From NCBI GenBank assembly GCA_902795715.1, contig CADBME010000139.1:1-6876 (forward strand): a stretch of 6,876 nt of DNA. Direction: 5' to 3'. Below are positions 1 to 6,129 of this stretch, piece by piece. Source of the DNA: an uncultured Lachnospiraceae bacterium (GTDB taxonomy: Bacteria > Bacillota_A > Clostridia > Lachnospirales > Lachnospiraceae). Position numbers and translations under genes: made by a program. Numbering within the stretch: position 1 is the stretch's first letter; each line of letters starts with the position of its first letter. The notes under the pieces were generated by a model. The model saw only the letters and a list, made by a program, of their open reading frames with translations. It made no database searches and was not told where the DNA came from.

Positions 1-147
1 AATTATCTGGGCTACGATTATGATCCGGCCGGCTTTACCATTCACAGGCTGGAAACCTACATGGAGCGAGATGGGCAGCTCCGGCCTTTGGACGCTGCAG
101 GATGGGAAGTGACAAAGCCCGTAATGCCTGCAGAAGAGTCAAAATAA
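1..147 (+). CDS. 3' end of a probable radical-SAM-associated DUF2344 (TIGR03936) protein
   Basis: Frame 1 is open from the first base and stops at TAA 145-147, giving the last 48 residues of a protein that begins outside the window. The visible piece has a GYDYDPAGFTIHRLETYM stretch, then a short acidic tail. In Clostridia the gene just upstream of RNase E/G is usually the DUF2344 protein linked to a B12-binding radical SAM enzyme, and a hydrophobic/Arg/Leu strand followed by a charged turn and 'xPL' fits its C-terminus as I know it. The assignment rests mainly on position, with weak sequence resemblance; the function of this family is unclear. The stop lies 22 bases before the next start, so it is probably co-transcribed with the RNase gene. 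Confidence 0.5.
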   Translation, partial: NYLGYDYDPAGFTIHRLETYMERDGQLRPLDAAGWEVTKPVMPAEESK

Positions 148-169
148 ACTAAAAAAGGAGAGTGAAACT

Positions 170-1402
170 TTGGCAGACGGCAGAGTAGTAATTACTGTAC
201 GGGAAAATGCAGTCTGTTACGGATACTTTATGGATAATCAGCCCCTTGAGCTCTACGCGGAGCCGCGGGAGCAGGGGAGTATGCTGGGGAATGTATATGC
301 AGCCCGGGTAGAGAAGGTGGCCAACGGGATTAATGGCGCTTTTCTGGAGCTGGAAAAGGGTGTCAAGGCCTATTATCCGCTGTCGGGCAACGATCGGAAG
401 ATTCTGCTCTCGTCGGGCGAGAGACGGGAGCCAAAGGGGGGAGATATCGCCCTGGTCCAGGTGACCAAGGATGCTCAGAAGGGTAAGCAGGCAGTGGTGG
501 ACAGTAATATCACCTTCGAAGGCAAATATATCGTGATGACCCTGGTTGACCGGCGCTACGGCATATCCAAAAAGATCCGTGGAGATAAAGAAAGAAAAAG
601 ATTGAAGAAGCTGCTTGATGAATGGCGGACCAAAGAATATGGCGTCATCCTGAGAACCAACGCCCAGGGAGTATCCAGGGAAAGACTGACCAGGGAATTT
701 AAAGCATTAAAAGACCGGAGGCGGAGAATTCTTAAGAAGGGAAAACATGCCAAAGGAAGGACCCTGCTCTATGAGGAGCCGGGCCACTATATCACCCTGG
801 CCAGGTCCCTTCGTTCTTCGGAACTTAAGAAGGTGGTCACGGATGACCCTAAAATCTGGCGGCAGCTCAGGTCTTACTATGAGGAATCCGGTGACAAGGA
901 TATACTAAAGAAGATTAAGCTCCATAAGGATGAATATTCCCTTTGGAAGCTGTACCGTTTCGGCTATCACTATGAAGACGCCCTTAAAAAGCATGTCTGG
1001 CTTGATTCGGGGGGAAGTCTGGTGATTGATCACACCGAGGCCATGACCGTGATTGATGTAAATTCCGGAAGCATGGTCAAGAATCCCAGGAAGAAGAACG
1101 ATCTCTTCTACAGGTTAAACTGTGAAGCTGCAGCGGAGATCGCCAAACAGCTTCGCCTGCGGAACCTGTCCGGCATCATCCTGATTGATTTCATTAACAT
1201 GGACAATGAGGATGATGAAGATCTTCTCCTGGAAGTTCTCCGGGAGGAATGCATGGATGACAGAATCTCCATTAATGTAGTCGACATGACGGCCCTGGGC
1301 TTCGTGGAGCTGACCCGGAGCAAGAGCCGCAAGCCCCTCCGGGAGCAGATGTTCGCCTGCGGCCTTCTGGATTTCTTCACAGGGACCTCCAGGAGATGGT
1401 AG
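170..1402 (+). CDS. rng: Ribonuclease E/G family endoribonuclease, short form
   Basis: Cytoplasmic endoribonuclease that cuts single-stranded AU-rich RNA in rRNA maturation and mRNA decay. It starts at TTG 170, chosen because AAGGAG at 155-160 lies 9 bases upstream and no in-frame ATG is better placed. The 410-residue product has an S1-like RNA-binding segment at about 37-120 (MLGNVYAARVEKVANGINGAF), the RTNAQG motif near 162-167, and the DNase I-like catalytic core. TVIDVNSG carries D296 and N298, and IILIDFINM carries D340; these align with the Mg-binding D303, N305 and D346 of E. coli RNase E. LNCEAAAEIAKQLRLRNLSG is also family-typical. The protein ends about 20 residues after the ELTRSKSRKPLREQ segment with a single cysteine (C397), so the CPxC zinc-link of E. 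coli RNase E/G is absent. It is shorter than E. coli RNase G (489 aa). The family call is secure; E versus G naming is not meaningful here. Confidence 0.93.
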   Translation: MADGRVVITVRENAVCYGYFMDNQPLELYAEPREQGSMLGNVYAARVEKVANGINGAFLELEKGVKAYYPLSGNDRKILLSSGERREPKGGDIALVQVTKDAQKGKQAVVDSNITFEGKYIVMTLVDRRYGISKKIRGDKERKRLKKLLDEWRTKEYGVILRTNAQGVSRERLTREFKALKDRRRRILKKGKHAKGRTLLYEEPGHYITLARSLRSSELKKVVTDDPKIWRQLRSYYEESGDKDILKKIKLHKDEYSLWKLYRFGYHYEDALKKHVWLDSGGSLVIDHTEAMTVIDVNSGSMVKNPRKKNDLFYRLNCEAAAEIAKQLRLRNLSGIILIDFINMDNEDDEDLLLEVLREECMDDRISINVVDMTALGFVELTRSKSRKPLREQMFACGLLDFFTGTSRRW

Positions 1403-1497
1403 ACTTTTCTTAAATTAAAGGATACCTTCCTGAAAACAAGAAGAGATCCTTAAAAATAGCCATGGAAAATGACCTGGAAAAATGATTAATAATCTGA

Positions 1498-1526
1498 TTG
1501 ACAAGCATTTGCAATCATGTTAAACT
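1498..1526 (+). promoter_or_regulatory. Sigma-A-type promoter for rplU-prp-rpmA
   Basis: A perfect -35 box TTGACA lies at 1498-1503. After exactly 17 bases comes the -10 box TAAACT at 1521-1526 (four of six consensus positions), preceded by TGT at 1518-1520, which gives an extended -10 (TGn). The bases just upstream (about 1479-1497) are A/T-rich and could act as an UP element. Transcription would begin near 1533, leaving a leader of about 79 bases before rplU. Such a good promoter suits an abundantly made ribosomal protein operon and makes rplU largely independent of the RNase gene upstream. Confidence 0.8.
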
Positions 1527-1532
1527 ATCATT

Positions 1533-1610
1533 TGTGTTACGCACAGTGAGGTAGAAGTCTGCCCATTTCGGGCGGCACCATAGCTGGCGATTATTATTTA
1601 GGAGGTGCCT
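1533..1610 (+). promoter_or_regulatory. Structured 5' leader of rplU (L21 leader-type RNA)
   Basis: This is the untranslated leader between the predicted transcription start and rplU. A small hairpin TGTG/CACA (1533-1536 with 1542-1545) is followed by a GC-rich hairpin, CTGCCC 1559-1564 pairing with GGGCGG 1570-1575 around a 5-base loop. Next comes GGCACCATAGCTGGCGAT (1574-1591), which I recognise as the conserved core seen before rplU in many Firmicutes (Rfam L21 leader); the match is from memory. GGCACC (1574-1579) is fully complementary to GGTGCC (1604-1609), which overlaps the Shine-Dalgarno GGAGG at 1601-1605. The leader could therefore hide the ribosome site, as expected for autogenous control by L21; the ligand is inferred. 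Confidence 0.7.
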
Positions 1611-1611
1611 T

Positions 1612-1920
1612 ATGTACGCAATTATTGCAACAGGCGGCAAACAGTATAAGGTAAGCGAAGGCGACGTTATCAGAGTGGAGAAGCTCGGCGTGGAAGCCGG
1701 ATCGACCTATACCTTTGACCAGGTTCTGGCAGTAAGTGGTGACGAAGTGAAAGTGGGCGATCCGCTGGTAGCGGGCGCAACGGTTGAAGCTTCTGTAATT
1801 GGAGACGGCAAAGAAAAGAAGGTCACTGTCTACAAGTACAAGAGAAAAACCGGCTATCACAAGAAGCAGGGCCACAGACAGCTTTACACAAAGGTTAAGA
1901 TCGAGAAGATCAACGCTTAG
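1612..1920 (+). CDS. rplU: 50S ribosomal protein L21 (bL21)
   Basis: Structural protein of the large ribosomal subunit that binds 23S rRNA. The 102-residue product matches the usual family length. It opens with [14 protein letters not shown], the standard L21 start, and carries the L21 signature region near residues 77-93 ([17 protein letters not shown]), a basic rRNA-binding stretch. ATG 1612 sits 6 bases after GGAGG at 1601-1605. The gene leads the rplU-prp-rpmA operon behind a strong promoter and a structured leader whose pairing reaches the ribosome site, so its translation is probably regulated. Nothing is unusual in the coding sequence. Confidence 0.99.
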   Translation: MYAIIATGGKQYKVSEGDVIRVEKLGVEAGSTYTFDQVLAVSGDEVKVGDPLVAGATVEASVIGDGKEKKVTVYKYKRKTGYHKKQGHRQLYTKVKIEKINA

Positions 1921-1982
1921 TTTACGACCATACCCTTCTGTACAGGACAGGGTGGGTAAGTGAAAGCTTACGGAAAAGATTT

Positions 1983-2309
1983 ATGATTAAGATAACGATC
2001 TACAGAAAGCCTGAAGGTCTTTTTAAGGGGTTTCAGGTAATCGGCCATGCAGACAGCGTGGAGGAAGGCGCAGACCTGGTCTGCTGTGCGGTCTCCGTTC
2101 TGACCATCAATCTGGTCAACAGTCTGGAGAAGCTCACGGAGGACAGATTTGATCTGACTCAGGAGGAAGCACTGGGACTGGTTCAGGTGACTTTCCGGGA
2201 TCCGGTAAGTGAAAAAGGGGCTCTTTTGATGGAGTCTTTCGAGCTGGGAGCCCGACACGTTGAGATGGAGTATGGTCCTTGGTTAAGAGTGATAACGAAG
2301 GAGGTGTAA
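1983..2309 (+). CDS. prp: Ribosomal-processing cysteine protease Prp
   Basis: Prp (YsxB, formerly DUF464) is a cytoplasmic cysteine protease that removes the short N-terminal extension of ribosomal protein L27 in Firmicutes and relatives; the cleavage is essential in Staphylococcus aureus. The 108-residue product fits the family length. The catalytic pair is in place: H22 in the GHAD motif and C34 in the [11 protein letters not shown] motif, the same numbers as in the S. aureus enzyme. ATG 1983 is the only usable start because no upstream in-frame start exists back through 1956. It has only a weak purine site (GGAAAAG near 1972-1978), which would keep the protease scarcer than its ribosomal neighbours. 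Its substrate gene rpmA begins 5 bases after its stop, and the rpmA ribosome site overlaps the end of prp, suggesting coupled translation. Confidence 0.95.
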   Translation: MIKITIYRKPEGLFKGFQVIGHADSVEEGADLVCCAVSVLTINLVNSLEKLTEDRFDLTQEEALGLVQVTFRDPVSEKGALLMESFELGARHVEMEYGPWLRVITKEV

Positions 2310-2314
2310 CGGCA

Positions 2315-2596
2315 ATGATGAGAATGAACCTTCAGTTCTTCGCACACAAAAAGGGAGTAGGTTCCACAAAGAACGGACGTGATTCCGAGTCCAAGCGTCT
2401 TGGAGCAAAACGTGCTGACGGCCAGTTCGTTAAGGCAGGAAACATCCTTTACAGACAGCGCGGAACCAAGATCCATCCGGGAAATAATGTAGGACGCGGC
2501 GGCGACGATACATTATTCGCTCTGATTGACGGCGTTGTTCGTTTCGAGAGAAAAGGAAGAGACAGAAAGCAGTGCTCCGTATATCCGGTAGCATAA
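2315..2596 (+). CDS. rpmA: 50S ribosomal protein L27 (bL27) with cleavable N-terminal extension
   Basis: L27 sits at the peptidyl-transferase centre of the 50S subunit, and its mature N-terminus reaches toward the tRNA CCA ends. From ATG 2315 the product has 93 residues and begins [21 protein letters not shown]. The LQFF/A motif is the Prp recognition site, so cleavage is expected between F9 and A10, exposing AHKKG. The rest ([36 protein letters not shown]) is typical L27. The ribosome site AAGGAGG (2298-2304) is 10 bases from ATG 2315 and 13 from the adjacent ATG 2318, so 2315 is preferred. An open frame upstream from 2279 has no ribosome site and lies inside prp. A terminator follows closely. 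Confidence 0.98.
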   Translation: MMRMNLQFFAHKKGVGSTKNGRDSESKRLGAKRADGQFVKAGNILYRQRGTKIHPGNNVGRGGDDTLFALIDGVVRFERKGRDRKQCSVYPVA

Positions 2597-2620
2597 GCTT
2601 GACATAATCCGATTCTTAAC

Positions 2621-2660
2621 ACGGCTTCAAACCTATGATGATTTGAAGCCGTTTGTTATT
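2621..2660 (+). terminator. Rho-independent terminator after rpmA
   Basis: A perfect 11-bp stem, ACGGCTTCAAA at 2621-2631 pairing with TTTGAAGCCGT at 2642-2652, encloses a 10-base loop and is followed by the T-rich tract TTGTTATT. It lies 24 bases after the rpmA stop and should end most rplU-prp-rpmA transcripts before obgE. The T tract is interrupted, so some read-through into obgE is plausible. Confidence 0.88.
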
Positions 2661-2761
2661 ATGGAAACATCATGAAAAAACTCATTCCGACCTGTGAAAG
2701 AACCGGCGGTGTGAGATTTCATTTAACCATTAAGAGAGAAAAGGAAGAAAGGAAGACTAAC

Positions 2762-4078
2762 ATGTTTGCAGACCGGGCACGTATCTATATTCGTTCAGGC
2801 AAAGGCGGCAACGGACATGTCAGTTTCCGCCGTGAAAAATATGTTCCGGACGGCGGTCCGGATGGCGGCGACGGCGGCAAAGGAGGAGATCTGATCTTTG
2901 TCGTGGATCCCGGCATGAATACGCTGACAGATTATCGGCACAAAAGAAAATACCTGGCCGGAAACGGCAAAGAAGGGGATAAGAAAAACCGGACGGGAGC
3001 CTCGGGAGAAGACCTGATTCTCAAGGTTCCGGCAGGGACCATTGTAAAAGACGCAGACAGCGGCAAGGTGATTCTGGACATGGCTAACAGAACAGAGCCT
3101 GTAGTCCTTTTAAAAGGAGGCCGGGGAGGCAAGGGAAACGCACGCTACGCCACTCCTGTCATGCAGGCTCCTAAATATGCCCAGCCGGGTCAGGATGCCA
3201 AAGAACTCTGGGTTGATCTGGAGCTTAAGGTCATAGCCGATGTGGGTCTCATCGGATTCCCCAATGTCGGCAAATCCACCTTCCTCTCCAGAGTAACCAA
3301 CGCCAGACCCAAGATTGCCAACTATCACTTTACGACCCTCCAGCCAAATCTGGGAGTCGTTGATCTGGACGATAGCAATGGCTTTGTGATCGCTGACATC
3401 CCGGGGATTATTGAAGGCGCATCGGAAGGAGTAGGCCTGGGCTACGAATTCCTGCGACATATTGAAAGAACCAAAGTCTTTATCCACCTTGTGGACGCCG
3501 CATCTGTCGAAGGAAGAGACCCTATAGAAGACATCAGAGCCATCAACGCAGAATTGTCATCCTACAACCCTGAGCTTTTGGACAGGCCCCAGGTTATTGC
3601 AGCCAACAAGATGGACGCCATTCCTCAGGAAGACCGGGAAGTGATTCTTGAACTGCTGAGGGAAGAATTCGAAGAAAAAGAAGAAGAATTTGAAGACAGA
3701 CCTGTCAACAGGAAAGTATTTCCCATATCCGCCGTAACCGGCCAGGGAGTCCGCGAACTCCTCTGGTACGTCAACCGAATCCTCGAGACCCTGCCGGAAG
3801 AACCGGTAGAATTTGAACAGGAATTCTTCCTCGACACCATCAGGGACGAAAGCAGCGAACCCATCGAAGTAAAAATGGAAGAACCCGGTGTATATACCGT
3901 CGAAGGCCCCAGGGTGGACCGGATGCTGGGCTACACAAACCTTGAATCCGAAAAAGGATTCGAATTCTTCCAGAATTTTATGAAAGACAACGGAGTTCTT
4001 CAGCGACTTGAAGAACTGGGCATAGAAGAAGGAGATACGGTAAAGGTATACGGCCTTCAGTTTGATTACTATAAATAA
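2762..4078 (+). CDS. obgE: GTPase ObgE/CgtA (Obg family)
   Basis: Essential ribosome-associated GTPase acting in 50S assembly and linked to ppGpp, stress and cell-cycle signalling. The 438-residue product has all three Obg domains. The glycine-rich Obg fold is at 1-158 (SGKGGNGHVSFRREKYVPDGGPDGG). The G domain has G1 GFPNVGKS at 165-172, G2 TT at 191-192, G3 DIPG at 212-215, G4 NKMD at 282-285 and G5 SA at 323-324. The OCT domain spans about 360-431. A very acidic run (301-312) lies in the G domain between G4 and G5. ATG 2762 is chosen because MFADRARIYIRSGKGG is the usual start and AAAGGAAG at 2747-2754 is 7 bases upstream; an in-frame ATG at 2672 lacks a good site and would add 30 atypical residues. 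It follows a terminator, and I see no convincing promoter in 2661-2761. Confidence 0.98.
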   Translation: MFADRARIYIRSGKGGNGHVSFRREKYVPDGGPDGGDGGKGGDLIFVVDPGMNTLTDYRHKRKYLAGNGKEGDKKNRTGASGEDLILKVPAGTIVKDADSGKVILDMANRTEPVVLLKGGRGGKGNARYATPVMQAPKYAQPGQDAKELWVDLELKVIADVGLIGFPNVGKSTFLSRVTNARPKIANYHFTTLQPNLGVVDLDDSNGFVIADIPGIIEGASEGVGLGYEFLRHIERTKVFIHLVDAASVEGRDPIEDIRAINAELSSYNPELLDRPQVIAANKMDAIPQEDREVILELLREEFEEKEEEFEDRPVNRKVFPISAVTGQGVRELLWYVNRILETLPEEPVEFEQEFFLDTIRDESSEPIEVKMEEPGVYTVEGPRVDRMLGYTNLESEKGFEFFQNFMKDNGVLQRLEELGIEEGDTVKVYGLQFDYYK

Positions 4079-4079
4079 G

Positions 4080-4163
4080 TGGGACAATGGGGACGTTTCA
4101 TATTGTCCCACATTGCTAAATTTTTATCATTGTGGGACAATATGAAACGTCCCCATTGTCCCA
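4080..4163. repeat. Perfect 33-bp inverted repeat, REPIN-like (paired REP hairpins)
   Basis: Positions 4080-4112 are an exact reverse complement of 4131-4163 (33 of 33 pairs), separated by an 18-base A/T-rich loop. Each arm is itself an inverted repeat: TGGGACAAT at 4080-4088 and ATTGTCCCA at 4102-4110, flanking a 13-base centre with GGGGACG. Two inverted copies of a short hairpin repeat around a spacer is the architecture of a REPIN, a non-autonomous element moved by a RAYT (Y1, IS200-like) transposase. Elements with GGGAC...GTCCC ends occur near such transposases in many genomes, to my recollection. It starts one base after the obgE stop and ends 4 bases before the yhbY ribosome site. No T tract follows, so it is not a canonical terminator, though the RNA hairpin would be very stable. 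No transposase is in the window. Confidence 0.8.
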
Positions 4164-4180
4164 TTACAGGGAGGAGCTTT

Positions 4181-4468
4181 ATGACAAGCAAGCAGAGAGC
4201 CTATCTGAAGGGGCTGGCCATAAATATTAATCCGGTTGTTCAGATCGGAAAAGGTTCGGTGACACCTGAGCTGGTGGAGTCCGTTCGTCAGGTTATCGAT
4301 AAGAGGGAGCTGATCAAGGTTTCCGTTCAGAAGAATTGTTTTGATGATATCCACCAGATTGCAGAATTGCTGGCCGAAAGAACCCGGTCCCAGGTTGTTC
4401 AGGTGATTGGCAGGAAGATTGTTCTTTACAAGCCTTCCAAGGATGATCCCAGGATTGTACTTCCATAG
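4181..4468 (+). CDS. yhbY: YhbY/CRM-domain RNA-binding protein
   Basis: Small single-domain CRM (KH-like) protein that binds pre-50S particles and is implicated in large-subunit assembly. The 95-residue product matches the family (about 97 in E. coli). It opens with the typical MTSKQRAYLKGLA helix and has the CRM loop near residues 22-26 (IGKGS), a conserved ELIKVSV strand around 43-49, and the C-terminal QVIGRKIVLYK strand. ATG 4181 has a strong site, AGGGAGGAG at 4168-4176. A GTG at 4079 in the same frame would read through the inverted repeat and add 34 unrelated residues, so it is rejected. The gene lies between obgE and nadD as in many Firmicutes, but the inverted repeat separates it from obgE. 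Its stop is 12 bases before nadD. Confidence 0.95.
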   Translation: MTSKQRAYLKGLAININPVVQIGKGSVTPELVESVRQVIDKRELIKVSVQKNCFDDIHQIAELLAERTRSQVVQVIGRKIVLYKPSKDDPRIVLP

Positions 4469-4480
4469 CAGGTGAATGGC

Positions 4481-5128
4481 ATGAATATTAAAGAAAAGAA
4501 GAAGATCGGCATCATGGGAGGGACCTTCAATCCGATCCATTTTGGACATCTGATTCTGGCGGAGACGGCCTATTATCAGTTTGGCCTGGATCAGGTCCTG
4601 ATTATGCCTACCAAAAACACATACTATAAGAGGATGAACCAGCTGGTGAGTGAAGAAGACCGGATCCGGATGGTTGAGCTGGCTATTGAAGGTAATGACC
4701 ACTTCCGCCTTTCCCTGGAGGAGATTAACCGGGAAGGGACAACCTATACGGTCGAGACCCTGCGCAATCTGACGTCGGGGAACAGGGATGTGGAGTATTA
4801 TTTCATCATGGGGGCGGACTCCCTTTATCATATGGAGACATGGAAAGAGGTAGAGGAGATTCTTCGGATGGCGGTGATTGTCGTGGCCGGCCGGGGAAGT
4901 GAAGGTTCCGGATCCTCCCTCAACAGTCAGATCGAGTACATGGAAAATAAATATGATGCAAAAATCTGTAAACTATCCTCCCCGGTTATGGAGATTTCCT
5001 CTAACGATATCCGAAGAAGGATCCGCGAAGGAGAGAGCATCCGTTACCTGCTTCCGGATTCCGTGAGGGAGTATATCCTTGAAAATGGTATCTACAGACA
5101 CATCGATTTAAAGGATGGAGGAAAGTAA
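4481..5128 (+). CDS. nadD: Nicotinate-nucleotide adenylyltransferase NadD
   Basis: Transfers AMP from ATP to nicotinate mononucleotide, forming deamido-NAD, an essential step in NAD synthesis. The 215-residue product is of normal length and is a nucleotidyltransferase with a Rossmann-like fold. GIMGGTFNPIHFGHL near residues 10-24 contains the HxGH nucleotide-binding motif (H20, H23). TYTVETL near 88-94 and FIMGADSLYHMETW near 108-121 are NadD substrate-binding segments. ISSNDIRRRI at 172-181 is the C-terminal ISSTxIR-type motif that binds ATP phosphates. ATG 4481 is preferred, with AGGTGA at 4470-4475 five bases upstream; an in-frame GTG at 4472 lies inside that site and has no ribosome site of its own. 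Its stop is separated from the yqeK start by one base, implying coupled translation. Confidence 0.97.
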   Translation: MNIKEKKKIGIMGGTFNPIHFGHLILAETAYYQFGLDQVLIMPTKNTYYKRMNQLVSEEDRIRMVELAIEGNDHFRLSLEEINREGTTYTVETLRNLTSGNRDVEYYFIMGADSLYHMETWKEVEEILRMAVIVVAGRGSEGSGSSLNSQIEYMENKYDAKICKLSSPVMEISSNDIRRRIREGESIRYLLPDSVREYILENGIYRHIDLKDGGK

Positions 5129-5129
5129 A

Positions 5130-5714
5130 ATGAAAATCCCGAAGATGAAAAACAGGGTTCGGGAAATGATAACGGATCAACGATACGAGCATACTCTGGG
5201 AGTGGAATACACGGCCTGCTGCCTTGCCTACCGCTACGGGGCTGACCCCGAGAAGGCAAGAATTGCGGCCATCCTCCACGACTGTGCAAAATACGTTCCT
5301 CATCACAGAATGATTGAAGAGTGTGAGGAGGCCGGCTGCCCGGTTACTGAATCCGAGAGAAAAAATCCGGCCCTTTTACATGCCAAGCTGGGAGCTATTT
5401 ATGCGTAGAAATATTTTGATATCCGGGATCCGGAAATCCTTTCTGCTATTCTCTGGCATACGACGGGAAAACCGGATATGTCCCTGCTTGAAAAGATTAT
5501 CTATATAGCAGACTACATTGAACCAAACCGGGACAAGTCGCCTATTCTGCCCCGGGTCAGGAAAGAGGCTTTTAAGGATATCGATTTCTGCCTTTTTCAG
5601 ATTATGGATGGGATGATGGCATACCTGGCCGGCGGACAGGATCCTGTGGATCCCATGACAAAAAATGCCTATGAATACTACAAGACATTCACAATGAGAG
5701 TAGAAGGAGAATAG
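5130..5714 (+). pseudogene. yqeK: YqeK HD-domain Ap4A hydrolase, interrupted by in-frame TAG
   Basis: YqeK proteins are HD-domain hydrolases that split diadenosine tetraphosphate into two ADP. The reading frame from ATG 5130 (GGAGG at 5117-5121, 8 bases upstream) has TAG at codon 93 (5406-5408) and continues in the same frame to TAG 5712-5714. Full length would be about 194 residues, close to the family's usual ~190. Expected metal or active-site residues are present on both sides: H21, the HD pair H50-D51 in ILHDCAKY and H84 before the stop, and H110 in WHTTG and D128 in YIADYIEPNR after it. There is no frameshift and no other damage. The 92-residue product would lack half the HD fold. ATG 5478 could restart only the last 78 residues, without WHTTG, and has a poor ribosome site. 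It may be a recent nonsense mutation, a sequencing error or read-through. TAG is used as a normal stop by rplU, yhbY and the RNase gene, so whole-code reassignment is unlikely. Confidence 0.88.
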
Positions 5715-5715
5715 T

Positions 5716-6093
5716 ATGAATCGTTCGGCAAAAATGGCCTGGACTGCAGTTCAGGCTATGGATGATAAAAAAGGGGAAGCAATCAGAATTATCGACATCA
5801 GTGATGTTTCCGTTATCGCGGACTATTTTCTGATTGCCAGTGGAAGAAACCGCAATCAGATTCAGGCCATGGCAGACTCGGTAGAGGAATCCATGGGAAA
5901 ATGCGGATTTATACCCAAAAACATTGAGGGATACCGGGCTGCTGCCTGGATTCTTATGGATTACCGCGATGTGGTCATCCATATTTTCAGCGAGGAAGAC
6001 CGGGAGTTTTATGATCTGGAGAGGATCTGGAGAGATGGAAAAGAAATCTCCATGGAAGAACTTGAAACAATGGCCGGTTCGGATGAGGAATAA
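5716..6093 (+). CDS. rsfS: Ribosomal silencing factor RsfS
   Basis: RsfS (DUF143, YbeB/Iojap family) binds L14 on the 50S subunit and blocks 30S joining, lowering translation when nutrients are short. The 125-residue product is of usual size. Core motifs are DVSVIADYFLIASGRNRNQ at about 30-48 and GYRAAAWILMDYRDVVIHIF at about 72-91, followed by FYDLERIW at 98-105, the hallmark Iojap-type sequence. ATG 5716 follows AAGGAGA at 5704-5710, and the gene starts two bases after the end of the yqeK frame, so it is tightly packed in the operon. The C-terminal 20 residues are acidic and poorly conserved in the family. If yqeK translation ends early at 5408, about 300 untranslated bases would precede rsfS, which could affect its expression. 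Confidence 0.96.
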   Translation: MNRSAKMAWTAVQAMDDKKGEAIRIIDISDVSVIADYFLIASGRNRNQIQAMADSVEESMGKCGFIPKNIEGYRAAAWILMDYRDVVIHIFSEEDREFYDLERIWRDGKEISMEELETMAGSDEE

Positions 6094-6129
6094 GCTTTAC
6101 ACTGCTCATTTTCGCCAGGGGGAAGGATC

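Noticed and set aside
1416..1456. Possible hairpin after the RNase E/G gene (AAGGAT...ATCCTT)
   Set aside because: The stem is about 6 bp with a loop of over 20 bases and is followed by A-rich, not T-rich, sequence, so it does not make a credible terminator.
2279..2314. Longer L27 starting at ATG 2279
   Set aside because: It lies inside prp with no ribosome site and would place 12 extra residues before the known MxxxNLQFF extension.
2599..2604. TTGACA just after rpmA as a -35 box for obgE
   Set aside because: No -10-like hexamer lies 15-19 bases downstream; that stretch is the terminator stem.
2672..2761. N-terminal extension of ObgE from ATG 2672
   Set aside because: It has no good ribosome site, the added 30 residues are not part of the Obg family, and ATG 2762 has a proper site and the conserved start.
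3557..4111. Long minus-strand open frame opposite obgE
   Set aside because: It is the antisense shadow of the GAA/GAG-rich obgE 3' region, is phenylalanine-rich, and resembles no protein family.
4079..4180. N-terminal extension of YhbY from GTG 4079
   Set aside because: It would be translated through the inverted repeat and gives a sequence unrelated to the CRM family; ATG 4181 has a strong ribosome site.
4127..4831. Long minus-strand open frame opposite yhbY and nadD
   Set aside because: It runs antisense to two well-supported conserved genes and the inverted repeat, and shows no recognisable domain.
5406..5408. TAG in yqeK as pyrrolysine or whole-genome code change
   Set aside because: Neighbouring genes (RNase E/G, rplU, yhbY) end properly at TAG, so UAG functions as a stop here; YqeK is not a known pyrrolysine protein.
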